Below, in pieces: positions 1-6,917 of a stretch of 12,203 bases of DNA (positions are counted from its first letter, which is position 1; every line of letters begins with the position of its first letter). This DNA comes from Paracoccaceae bacterium (GTDB lineage: Bacteria > Pseudomonadota > Alphaproteobacteria > Rhodobacterales > Rhodobacteraceae): the NCBI GenBank assembly GCA_007123625.1, contig SKKS01000270.1, positions 1 to 12,203 on the forward strand, in the 5' to 3' direction. Both the position numbers and the translations under genes were made by a program. The notes under the pieces were generated by a model. It was given only the letters and a program-made list of their open reading frames with translations. It had not been told where the DNA came from and did no database searches.

Positions 1-23
1 CCGCCGCAACCGTGAACAGCGCC

Positions 24-359
24 TCAGCGCCGGGGTTTTTCCACCGAAATCTTTTGTGGTGTGATTTCGCTGCGCGACGGCAGGAACGCATCCAGACGCT
101 GCCACAGGGTCGCGCCCTTGCCACCGCCGGGAGCGCCGTCGTCGGCCATGCGCATCACCGCAATCGCGAATTGCACGCCGGCGAAGACGATGCCGTTGAA
201 GAACACCAGCAGGAACAGCGCCAGATACCCGCCCTGGGTATTCAGGATCAGATGCTGCAGATTGGCCACATTGGTCCACAGCAGCAGCGCCACGAAAACG
301 ACCGCAAGGGCGAAGCCGATCAGGACCTGCTGGATATAAAGTTTCACAAGCTCGGGCAT
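24..359 (-). CDS. Small two-helix inner-membrane protein, function unknown
   Basis: The product is 111 residues and I do not recognise a characterised family. Two hydrophobic segments, at about residues 11-30 and 44-68, predict a helical hairpin in the inner membrane. A short Gly-rich linker (GAPGGGKG, about 76-82) and a basic C-terminal tail ending in KPRR follow. The ATG at 359-357 is chosen because a strong GGAGG (370-366) lies six bases upstream; the reading frame stays open to 671, but that extension is rich in Arg, Pro and Cys and overlaps the divergent gene. The stop is TGA at 26-24. It is transcribed away from the M20 peptidase gene, so the two may share the intergenic control region. 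The RBS and the hydrophobicity pattern make this a real gene; no function should be assumed. Confidence 0.75.
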   Translation of the reverse strand: MPELVKLYIQQVLIGFALAVVFVALLLWTNVANLQHLILNTQGGYLALFLLVFFNGIVFAGVQFAIAVMRMADDGAPGGGKGATLWQRLDAFLPSRSEITPQKISVEKPRR

Positions 360-381
360 GCGATGCCTCCTTTTTGCCTGC

Positions 382-461
382 TTATCAGATAACGGCGGAT
401 AGCCGTGGCACAACCCCGCGCGCGCCAAATGCGGCGGGGCAAATCCGCGCAGCCGGGGTTG
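382..461. repeat. Nested inverted repeats in the divergent intergenic region
   Basis: Three dyads sit between the small membrane protein gene and the M20 peptidase gene. TTATC-A-GATAA lies at 382-392. ACGGC/GCCGT lies at 392-406 with a five-base loop. A longer-range pair, CAACCCCG (411-418) with CGGGGTTG (454-461), encloses GC-rich sequence with the near-repeat CAAATGCGG / CAAATCCGC. They could be operators or leader hairpins for either gene. Such GC-rich DNA forms dyads by chance, so the regulatory reading is weak. Confidence 0.25.
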
Positions 462-522
462 CGCAGGCGGCGCGAATCCGCCCTTGTCGGGGGGCACAAA
501 AGGGCACAGACAGGAGGGTGGC

Positions 523-1911
523 ATGAGCAGACAGGCTGCAATCGCACGGGCCGCTGCGGATTTCGACGGCGGCGGCTTTCTTGACGATCTGGCGCGCCTG
601 ATCGCGGTGCCGACGGAAAGCCAAAACCCCGACCGGGGCGCCGCCTTGCAGGCGTATCTGGACGCGCACATGCGCCCGATGCTCGAAGCAATGGGCTACA
701 CGGTCGCCCTGCATGCCAATCCGCGCGGCATGCCCTTTCCCTTGCTGACCGCTGAACGCCATGAGGATGCAGCGCTACCCACGGTTCTGACCTATGGCCA
801 CGGTGACGTGATCCTGGGCCACGCAGGGCGCTGGTCCGAGGGGCGCGATCCCTGGACCCTGGACCGCGCGGGCGACCGGATCTACGGGCGCGGAGTTGCC
901 GACAACAAGGGCCAGCACTTTACCAACATCCGCGCCCTGACGCATGTGATGGCGGGGCGCGGCGGGCGGCTGGGGTTCAATTCCAAGATCCTGATCGAAA
1001 CCGGCGAGGAGACCGGCTCGCCCGGGCTGGCGGAATTCTGCGCTGCACAGGCTACGGCGCTGCGCGCCGATGTGCTGATTGCTTCGGACGGGCCACGGAT
1101 CGACCCCGCGCGCCCGACGATTTTTCTGGGCACGCGCGGGGCGGTGAATTTTGCGCTCACCGTCGATCTGCGCGAAGGGGCGCATCATTCGGGCAACTGG
1201 GGCGGGCTGCTGGCGAACCCGGCGGTGATCCTGACACAGGCGCTGGCCTGCATCACCGATGCGCGCGGGGCGATCGCGGTGCCCGAATGGCGCCCCGACA
1301 GCCTGACCCCCGATGTGCGCGCGGCCCTTGCCGACATAGCGCTGCCCGATCACCCTGCCCTGCCGCGGATCAACCGCGACTGGGGCGAGCCGGACCTGAG
1401 CCCTGAGGAGCGCGTTTTCGGCTGGAACAGCTTCGAGGTGCTGGCCCTTCACGCAGGCACCCCGGAGCGTCCGGTGAACGCCATTCCCGGCGACGCGGTG
1501 GCGCATTGCCAGTTGCGCTATGTCGTGGGGACCGACCCTGACGATATCCTGCCCGCCCTGCGCCGCCATCTTGACCGCGCGGGATTCGGGCAGGTCACGG
1601 TCGCGCCCACGCGCGAGACGATCTTTCACGCCACCCGCGCCGCGCTCGATAGCCCGTGGGTGCGCCTGGCGGCCGCGTCGCTGCACGCGACCACCGGAAA
1701 GACCGCCGCACTGATGCCCAATCTGGGCGGGTCGCTGCCCAATGAATGTTTCGCTCATACACTGGGCCTGCCGACGGTCTGGGTTCCCCATTCCTATGGC
1801 GGGTGCAACCAGCACGCCCCGGACGAACACGCCCTTGCACCGCTGTTGCGCGAATCACTGGAGGTCATGACGGGCCTGTTCTGGGACGTAGGCGCGCAGA
1901 GCTTGGCTTGA
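523..1911 (+). CDS. M20-family zinc metallopeptidase (dipeptidase/deacylase type)
   Basis: This 462-residue cytosolic hydrolase belongs to the M20 (ArgE/DapE/carboxypeptidase G2) family, whose members use a two-zinc centre to cleave amide bonds of peptides or N-acyl amino acids. Visible motifs are YGHGDV (His93 metal ligand, Asp95), GRGVADNKG (Asp127 bridging ligand), ETGEETGSPG (Glu162 general base, Glu163 ligand), IASDGP (Asp189 ligand), HHSG (His221-222, dimerisation-domain His), and near the C-terminus GCNQHAPDEH (His431 ligand). The length is normal for the family. The ATG at 523 is preferred over an in-frame TTG at 484 because AGGAGG (512-517) precedes it. No signal peptide is seen. It stands alone, with no partner gene that would reveal its substrate, so the exact substrate cannot be given. 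Confidence 0.93.
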   Translation: MSRQAAIARAAADFDGGGFLDDLARLIAVPTESQNPDRGAALQAYLDAHMRPMLEAMGYTVALHANPRGMPFPLLTAERHEDAALPTVLTYGHGDVILGHAGRWSEGRDPWTLDRAGDRIYGRGVADNKGQHFTNIRALTHVMAGRGGRLGFNSKILIETGEETGSPGLAEFCAAQATALRADVLIASDGPRIDPARPTIFLGTRGAVNFALTVDLREGAHHSGNWGGLLANPAVILTQALACITDARGAIAVPEWRPDSLTPDVRAALADIALPDHPALPRINRDWGEPDLSPEERVFGWNSFEVLALHAGTPERPVNAIPGDAVAHCQLRYVVGTDPDDILPALRRHLDRAGFGQVTVAPTRETIFHATRAALDSPWVRLAAASLHATTGKTAALMPNLGGSLPNECFAHTLGLPTVWVPHSYGGCNQHAPDEHALAPLLRESLEVMTGLFWDVGAQSLA

Positions 1912-2271
1912 TCGTACGCGCGGCGGGCGGCGTTCCGGGTCGTGCAGGGGCGGACCTGTCGTCCGGCAGACCTGCCGGTGCGCCGGTGCCGTCTGTCGTC
2001 CACCGCTTCCGCAGAACGACCATCACCGGAGAGGGTGCATAGCGACGTGCCTGCGACGGATTGTCCCGCCACTGGCGCCCCTTCCAGTGTATTCACGCGC
2101 ACTTGTCTCGAATTTGAACGGGATTGCGCGACTTTTACCGCTGCCCCGCGGGCTTGAGCCCACAGGACTGTTGAAAAACGATCCGTTACGCCTTAGCCCG
2201 TCTTCAGGGGAGCGTCTGGATCACGCAGCCCGCTTCCATGCCGGGGCACCGGCCCGAACTTGCAGGACGGC
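1912..2271. other. 360-bp intergenic region, no convincing gene
   Basis: Nothing here codes convincingly. Short open frames exist on both strands (for example 1942-2157 on the plus strand), but they have no ribosome binding site and an arbitrary composition. Just after the peptidase stop there are overlapping dyads: CGGAC/GTCCG (1951-1955 and 1961-1965) and a 16-bp near-palindrome, CCGGCAG-AC-CTGCCGG (1963-1978). They could form a hairpin but no T-tract follows, so an intrinsic terminator is not supported. Between about 2090 and 2200 the DNA is less GC-rich and has TTGAAC- and TTGAAA-like hexamers (the latter at 2171-2176), as expected for the desaturase promoter region, but no good -10 element could be paired with them. 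Confidence 0.5.
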
Positions 2272-3303
2272 ATGACCGACACTTCTGAAACTTCTGGTCC
2301 GCGCACGGCGCGCGAGTGGCTCTCCATACTTGCCCGGTACCGTGAGCCCTCGGTCCGGCGCAGCCTGTTCGAACTGGCCGTGACGCTTGTGCCTTATCTG
2401 GCGCTCTGGGCGCTGGCCTGGGCCGCGCTGTCGATCAGTGCCTGGCTGGCACTGGCGGTGGCGGTGCTGAACGGCGCCTTTCTGGTGCGGATCTTCATCA
2501 TCCAGCACGATTGCGGACATGGTGCGTTCCTGCCCAACCGCCGGGCCCAGGACTGGGTGGGGCGTGCGCTTGGGGTGCTCACGCTGACACCCTATGCCGT
2601 CTGGCGGCGCACGCATGCGATCCATCACGCCCACCACGGGGATCTGGACCATCGCGGCATCGGCGATGTCACCACCCTCACGGTCGAGGAATACCGCGCC
2701 CGCAGTCGTTTTGGCCGATTCCTGTACCGGCTGTACCGGCACCCGCTGGTGTTGTTCGTGCTGGGGCCAAGCTATCTGTTCATCCTGCAGAACCGCCTGC
2801 CAATGGGACTGATGAACCAAGGCTGGCGCTACTGGACCTCGGCCATGGGCACCAATGCGATGATCGGTATCGCGCTGGGGCTGATCATCTGGTTCGGAGG
2901 GTTCTGGCCCGTTCTGGTGATTTTCCTGCCCACCTCGGTAATTGCCGCGACCATCGGCGTCTGGCTGTTCTATGTCCAGCACCAGTTCGAAGAAACGCAC
3001 TGGGCCAAGGGCGACGACTGGCAATTGCACAATGCCGCGCTCGAGGGCAGTTCGCACTATGTCCTGCCGCAGCCGCTGCGCTGGTTTTCGGGCAACATCG
3101 GCATTCATCATGTGCATCACCTCTACAGCCGCATCCCCTTCTATCGTCTGCCCGAGGTGATCCGCGACCATGCCACGCTGGCCGAGGCCCAGCGCCTGAC
3201 CATCCGCGAAAGCCTGCGCACCGTAGGGCTGCATCTGTGGGATGAAGCACAGGGCAAGCTGACTTCGATCCGCGACGCCGAACGACGCTACGGGCTGGCC
3301 TGA
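2272..3303 (+). CDS. Membrane fatty acid desaturase (three histidine boxes)
   Basis: A 343-residue integral-membrane acyl-lipid desaturase. These di-iron enzymes insert a cis double bond into fatty acyl chains using O2 and reducing equivalents, and so adjust membrane fluidity. The three diagnostic histidine clusters are intact: HDCGH (79-83), HAIHH (115-119, continuing to HAHH at 118-122) and HHVHH (279-283). A further conserved YVQHQFE segment with His237 is present. Hydrophobic stretches at about 34-72, 156-172 and 195-236 fit the usual paired-helix layout. The ATG at 2272 is chosen because AGGA (2264-2267) precedes it; an in-frame TTG at 2260 has no RBS. The pattern resembles bacterial delta-12/omega-6 type desaturases, but regioselectivity cannot be read from sequence. 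No ferredoxin or reductase partner gene is adjacent. Confidence 0.93.
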   Translation: MTDTSETSGPRTAREWLSILARYREPSVRRSLFELAVTLVPYLALWALAWAALSISAWLALAVAVLNGAFLVRIFIIQHDCGHGAFLPNRRAQDWVGRALGVLTLTPYAVWRRTHAIHHAHHGDLDHRGIGDVTTLTVEEYRARSRFGRFLYRLYRHPLVLFVLGPSYLFILQNRLPMGLMNQGWRYWTSAMGTNAMIGIALGLIIWFGGFWPVLVIFLPTSVIAATIGVWLFYVQHQFEETHWAKGDDWQLHNAALEGSSHYVLPQPLRWFSGNIGIHHVHHLYSRIPFYRLPEVIRDHATLAEAQRLTIRESLRTVGLHLWDEAQGKLTSIRDAERRYGLA

Positions 3304-3350
3304 GCGCGTGCGGAAAAGGTTGCTGCGCAGGACTTTACGCGTATGCACGG

Positions 3351-3390
3351 CGGTTTCCTAAGGCACGAAACGGTTTCCTCGGGTACGGAC
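3351..3390. repeat. Imperfect 20-bp tandem direct repeat upstream of the restriction-modification promoter
   Basis: Two adjacent 20-bp units (3351-3370 and 3371-3390) both begin with CGGTTTCCT and agree at 15 of 20 positions. The junction also makes a small dyad, GAAAC-G-GTTTC (3367-3377). A 20-bp period is about two helical turns, so both copies face the same side of DNA, as expected for a repeated protein-binding site. It lies about 60 bp upstream of the TTGACA element. A regulatory role is inference only. Confidence 0.35.
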
Positions 3391-3447
3391 CCAAGCGGCG
3401 GCAAAGGGCACATTCCCCAACTGCAAAGCCCTGCCTCCCCGGCAGTG

Positions 3448-3479
3448 TTGACATTTTGTTCGCATTGACGCTGTATCCT
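3448..3479 (+). promoter_or_regulatory. Candidate sigma-70 type promoter of the restriction-modification genes
   Basis: A consensus -35 hexamer TTGACA lies at 3448-3453. The best -10 match downstream is TATCCT at 3474-3479, but the spacer is 20 bp, longer than the optimum; TGTATC at 3472-3477 gives 18 bp with a poorer match. Transcription from here would start near 3485-3488 and leave a leader of about 20 bases to the GTG at 3506. Immediately upstream is a CTGCC/GGCAG dyad (3431-3445), a possible operator. The -35 is convincing; the -10 is not. Confidence 0.5.
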
Positions 3480-3505
3480 CTGAAGTGTGCAATCGGAGAT
3501 ACGGC

Positions 3506-4477
3506 GTGCAGGGAAACCTTACATCATTGGAGCTTTGCGCAGGTGCAGGTGGCCAGGCGCTGGGCATCGAACACGCCGGTTTCTCTCATCAGGCATGTGT
3601 CGAGATCGACGATTGGTGCCGGAAGACCCTGAACCTGAACCGGGAGCCGTGGAACGTGCTCGAAGGCGCGCAGTGCGACCTGACCCAGTTCGACGCACGA
3701 CCCTATGCCGGGGTCGACCTTGTGGCTGGCGGCGTTCCCTGTCCTCCGTTCTCGAAAGCGGGCAAGCAGCTTGGCGCGGATGATGAACGTGACCTGTTCC
3801 CCGCCGCCCTTCGCGTTGTGGACGAAGTCCGCCCCAAAGCCGTGATGCTTGAAAATGTCAGGGGTTTTCTGGACGCGGTTTTCCACGACTACCGGCAGGA
3901 CCTCAAGACGCAACTCAAGGCGATGGGCTACACCTTTGCGCAATGGCACCTTTTCAACGCGTCGGATTTCGGCGTGCCCCAGTTGCGCCCCCGCATTGTA
4001 ATCGTTGCGGTGAATACCGCTTACGCGGACCGCTTCGAATGGCCAACGGGACGTGACATGCGCCCGCCGACCGTCGGCGAACGCCTGCGCGACCTGATGG
4101 GCGCGAACGGGTGGGAAGGGACGGACGCATGGGCCGCCCAGGCGGACGAGATCGCGCCGACAATCGTCGGCGGCTCCAAGAAGCATGGCGGGCCTGATCT
4201 GGGGCCAACGCGGGCAAGACGCGCATGGGCGGCCCTTGGTGTGAACGGCAAATCCATCGCCGAAGAAGCCCCCGAGCCGGGCTTCGAGGGTATGCCGCGC
4301 CTGACGGTGCGGATGGTGGCGCGCCTGCAGGGCTTTCCCGATGACTGGCAATTCGCCGGTCGCAAGACCGCCGCGTATCGTCAGGTCGGAAACGCCTTCC
4401 CGCCGCCCGTAGCACAAGCCATCGCGACGAACCTGCGTAAGGCGATCACCGCGCGCCGCCTATATGCGGTCGCTTGA
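3506..4477 (+). CDS. C5-cytosine DNA methyltransferase of a type II restriction-modification system
   Basis: A 323-residue enzyme that transfers a methyl group from S-adenosylmethionine to carbon 5 of cytosine, protecting host DNA from the partner nuclease. The m5C motifs occur in order: motif I LCAGAGG (10-16), motif IV GGVPCPPFS with catalytic Cys79, motif VI ENV (116-118), motif VIII QLRPR (159-163), motif IX near RLQGFP (273-278) and motif X YRQVGNAFPPP (291-301). The stretch from about 175 to 265 is the target-recognition region. The GTG at 3506 is preferred over GTG 3485 because GGAGA (3495-3499) sits six bases upstream and the candidate promoter would start transcription near 3486. The ending TGATG couples it to the endonuclease gene. 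Its target is inferred as GCCGGC from that partner. GC content looks slightly lower than in the flanking genes. Confidence 0.95.
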   Translation: MQGNLTSLELCAGAGGQALGIEHAGFSHQACVEIDDWCRKTLNLNREPWNVLEGAQCDLTQFDARPYAGVDLVAGGVPCPPFSKAGKQLGADDERDLFPAALRVVDEVRPKAVMLENVRGFLDAVFHDYRQDLKTQLKAMGYTFAQWHLFNASDFGVPQLRPRIVIVAVNTAYADRFEWPTGRDMRPPTVGERLRDLMGANGWEGTDAWAAQADEIAPTIVGGSKKHGGPDLGPTRARRAWAALGVNGKSIAEEAPEPGFEGMPRLTVRMVARLQGFPDDWQFAGRKTAAYRQVGNAFPPPVAQAIATNLRKAITARRLYAVA

Positions 4478-5316
4478 TGTTGCCTTGGTTGCTTGAAGCG
4501 CGTCAGCGGTTTCACGCGGAATGCCTGGCAGGGCCGATCACGGAAACCAAGGGTGTGCCGTCGATCGCAGACGTGTCGAACCGTCCCAGCCGTGAAATCG
4601 CCACGTCGCTTGTCGCCAGGATCGGCGCGATCACAAACCACGCCGAGAAGCCCGCAGGCCAGACCGCGGGCAGCATGTTCGAAACCGCAACGCAGAACTT
4701 TGTGGCAGCATGCCTTGTCAGGTTTTCGCATCTGCGTCCCGGCACGTTCACGGTTGAGAAAGGGCAAGCGATCTCGTTGTTTGATCAATACAGTCACCTT
4801 GATGAACTTCGCTCGCTGGCTCTCGAAAACAGGGAACTGCGCACCTTGCTCGGGACTGACTACCTGATCAAGCCGGATGTGGTCGTCCTGCGCCAGCCCG
4901 AGCCGGATGCGACGATCAACAGGCACCAGCCACTGGTCGACGACAGGGTTGCCCGACTGACAGCCCTGCGCGCGGCGAACGGGGCGCGCGCGACCCTTCA
5001 TGCCTCCATAAGCTGCAAGTTGACGATCCGCTCTGATCGCGTCCAGAACACGCGCTCGGAGGCGCTGAACCTTGTACGCAACCGAAAGGGACGCCTGCCC
5101 CACATCGTCGCGGTCACGGCGGAACCTTCGCCCTCGCGAATCGCAGCCATCGCGATGGGAACCGGCGATATGGATTGCGTCTATCACTTCGCGCTGCCCG
5201 AACTTGTCGACACCCTGCGCGAACAAGAGCGCGAGACGCTTGATCTGGTGGAAACCATGGTCGAAGGACGGCGCCTTCGCGATATTGCCGACCTTCCGCT
5301 GGACCTTGTAATCTGA
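4477..5316 (+). CDS. Type II restriction endonuclease, NgoMIV family (predicted GCCGGC)
   Basis: A 279-residue homologue of NgoMIV, the Neisseria gonorrhoeae enzyme (286 aa) that cuts G^CCGGC as a tetramer. Comparison is with the remembered NgoMIV sequence, not an alignment. Conserved features are GQTAG..FE (61-69), the active-site KPD (Asp134), HASISCK with Cys180 and Lys181, the DNA-reading RSDR (185-188), and the catalytic glutamate in NTRSE (Glu195). The block from about 175 to 240 seems nearly unchanged. These match NgoMIV Glu70, Asp140, Lys187 and Glu201 in order. The ATG overlaps the methyltransferase stop by one base (TGATG) and has no strong RBS of its own, so translation is probably coupled and follows the protective enzyme. 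No controller (C) protein gene is nearby. All catalytic residues are present, so the enzyme is predicted to be active. Confidence 0.95.
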   Translation: MLPWLLEARQRFHAECLAGPITETKGVPSIADVSNRPSREIATSLVARIGAITNHAEKPAGQTAGSMFETATQNFVAACLVRFSHLRPGTFTVEKGQAISLFDQYSHLDELRSLALENRELRTLLGTDYLIKPDVVVLRQPEPDATINRHQPLVDDRVARLTALRAANGARATLHASISCKLTIRSDRVQNTRSEALNLVRNRKGRLPHIVAVTAEPSPSRIAAIAMGTGDMDCVYHFALPELVDTLREQERETLDLVETMVEGRRLRDIADLPLDLVI

Positions 5317-5439
5317 ACTTCGGATCACCAGCGGCGCGCTTTCGGGATCCGGGGCGGGCAGCGAGTGCCAAGGCGACCCTGCGCCATTCGGCTGCACATG
5401 CTGCCATGCGATGGTGCCCGCACCTTTGCCTCCGCCGGG

Positions 5440-6069
5440 TCAGCGGCGTGCGTCGCGGATTGCACGGTCAAGGTCCTCGGGGTGCAGGACGCCCGGGTAG
5501 ATCACGGACCCTATGATGAAGACCGGCGTCCCCGAAAGCCCGAATGCCGCCGCCTGGTGCGCGTTGCGGCCGAGCAAACCATCCAGACGCGCGCGATTCG
5601 CCTGATATCCTGCGTCCAGGCGGTCTGTGGCCAATCCCGCAGCCTGCAACGCATCGTATACCTGCGCTTCGCTCAACCGCCCTTCGGTCGCCATCAGCGC
5701 GTCATGTGCCCGCTGGTAGCTGCCGTCGGTAACCCCGCCCAGCGCCAGTTGTGCCGCCCGCAAGGATGTCCCGCCAAATATCGGCCAGTCCTTCATCAGC
5801 AGGCGGATATTCCCGTCCTGTTCTACCGCGCGGACCAGATCGGGATGGTAGCGCTTGCAGAACGGACACTGGTAGTCGAAATATTCCACGATGGTCAGGG
5901 CGCCGCCGGGATTGCCCAGGACCGGCTGGTCGGGATCGTGAAGAACCTCTTCTACCGACGGTGGACGCCCCGTTGTCCGTGTGCTGGCGCGCGCGTGGTC
6001 GACCCACGCCAGCGCGCCCCCCATTATCCCGGTCGCGGCCCCCAGTGCAAAGTTCCGGCGTGTCAGCAT
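5440..6069 (-). CDS. Tat-exported DsbA/ScsC-like thioredoxin-fold protein (CPFC)
   Basis: A 209-residue periplasmic thiol oxidoreductase. The N-terminus has a twin-arginine signal (TRRNFAL, 3-9) and a hydrophobic stretch to about residue 22. The mature part starts with a segment like PVLGNPGG, common in DsbA-family proteins, then FDYQCPFC (active site Cys68-Cys71), a helical insertion (about 100-170) and the cis-proline loop GTPVF (Pro182). It lacks the N-terminal dimerisation domain of DsbC/DsbG. It is the last gene of the dsbD operon, 23 bases after the transpeptidase gene, which suggests it is kept reduced by DsbD, as for ScsC with ScsB, rather than acting as an oxidant. ATG 6069 is preferred over ATG 6078 because the AAGGA at 6083-6079 directly abuts the latter but is nine bases from the former. 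The redox direction is inferred. Confidence 0.9.
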   Translation of the reverse strand: MLTRRNFALGAATGIMGGALAWVDHARASTRTTGRPPSVEEVLHDPDQPVLGNPGGALTIVEYFDYQCPFCKRYHPDLVRAVEQDGNIRLLMKDWPIFGGTSLRAAQLALGGVTDGSYQRAHDALMATEGRLSEAQVYDALQAAGLATDRLDAGYQANRARLDGLLGRNAHQAAAFGLSGTPVFIIGSVIYPGVLHPEDLDRAIRDARR

Positions 6070-6092
6070 GTGCGTCATTCCTTGTGATTGTG

Positions 6093-6914
6093 TCAGCCGC
6101 CACCAAGCAGCATGTCCAGCGTCAGATCGCGTTCGTCCGCCATGCGGTTCAGCGTTTGCGCCTCGGCCATCGGAAGCGCGTCGCGCACGCTTTCGGGTAG
6201 ATCGCTCCCCGGCGGCACGGTTCCCTGTCCGGCCTGATCCTCGCGCAGTACGGTGACCCGGGTGCGCCCCTTTTCAACACGCTCATAAAGGTCGATCACG
6301 TCTTGCTGAAACATCCGGATGCACCCTGAAGAGCTCGCCTCGCCGACCGACCAGGGATAGGGGGTGCCGTGGATGCGATAGAGCGTGTCGCGCCCGCCGC
6401 GGTGCAGATAGAGCGCCCGCGCACCGAGGGGATTGTCGACGCCCCCTTCCATGCCGTGACGATAGGGCGCGTTCGTTTCGGGGTCTTCGCGGAGCATGTT
6501 TTCGGTCGGGGTCCAGCGCGGCCATTCGCGCCCATAGGGGATGTGCGCCTCGCCCGCGAACTGTCGGCCCTGATCGCCGACGCCCACCGTGTAACGCATG
6601 GCCCGGTCATTGTGCTGGACAAGGTACAGCCGACGGTCCCAAGGGTCCACGACGATAGTGCCCGGGGGTTCGTCGGTCCAGAAGTCGACCTCCTGCCGGA
6701 TCACGTCCATGGACAGGTAGCGGGGATCGACCGGTTCGATCCATACCTCCCCGTCCTGCCGCCCGGCGTAGATCGCCAACACCTCGGGCGGGAGTGGCGC
6801 CGGAGCCTTGGCCACGGGCCCCGGGGATGGCACGGGTTCTGGATTGGGCGCGGGCGCACAGGCGGAAAGCAGGCTGGCCAGAACCAGGCCGATCAGTGTG
6901 GTACGATATTTCAC
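6093..6914 (-). CDS. L,D-transpeptidase lipoprotein (YkuD domain)
   Basis: A 273-residue envelope enzyme. A lipoprotein signal ends in LLSAC (Cys19 lipidated), followed by a Pro/Ala-rich tether (20-43) and the YkuD domain (about 85-222). The catalytic motif is intact: HGTPYP (His182) and SSSGCIRM with nucleophile Cys198. Such enzymes crosslink peptidoglycan between two diaminopimelate residues or attach proteins to it. The start is GTG at 6914, read because TGAGGT lies just upstream; only three bases separate it from the stop of the preceding gene, so it is co-transcribed with dsbD and the tlpA fusion. Placement among thiol-redox genes is notable because the enzyme depends on one free cysteine exposed to the periplasm. 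The C-terminal 50 residues beyond the domain are not recognised. Confidence 0.92.
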   Translation of the reverse strand: MKYRTTLIGLVLASLLSACAPAPNPEPVPSPGPVAKAPAPLPPEVLAIYAGRQDGEVWIEPVDPRYLSMDVIRQEVDFWTDEPPGTIVVDPWDRRLYLVQHNDRAMRYTVGVGDQGRQFAGEAHIPYGREWPRWTPTENMLREDPETNAPYRHGMEGGVDNPLGARALYLHRGGRDTLYRIHGTPYPWSVGEASSSGCIRMFQQDVIDLYERVEKGRTRVTVLREDQAGQGTVPPGSDLPESVRDALPMAEAQTLNRMADERDLTLDMLLGGG

Positions 6915-6917
6915 AGA

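Noticed and set aside
775..1830. 351-codon minus-strand open frame opposite the M20 peptidase; similar long frames opposite the desaturase (2221-3348), methyltransferase (3524-4417), endonuclease (4381-5397), DsbA-like gene (5365-6087), transpeptidase (6369-7364) and kinase (10545-11447)
   Set aside because: All are shadows created by third-position GC bias; none has a recognisable motif, and each overlaps a gene with clear family signatures.
1942..2157. 71-codon plus-strand frame in the gap before the desaturase
   Set aside because: It has no ribosome binding site, and its Arg/Pro/Ser-rich composition is typical of random GC-rich sequence.
3304..3505. A controller (C) protein gene for the restriction-modification system
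   Set aside because: No open frame with a helix-turn-helix pattern and ribosome binding site was found in this gap or between the two genes.
5317..5439. Intrinsic terminator between the convergent endonuclease and DsbA-like genes
   Set aside because: The best hairpin, GGTGC/GCACC near 5413-5424, is short and followed by only three T; long-range dyads such as GCGGGCA/TGCCCGC are about 50 bases apart.
5440..6069. Calling the CPFC protein DsbG or DsbC
   Set aside because: There is no N-terminal dimerisation domain and the length is only 209 residues; DsbA/ScsC-like is the safer call.
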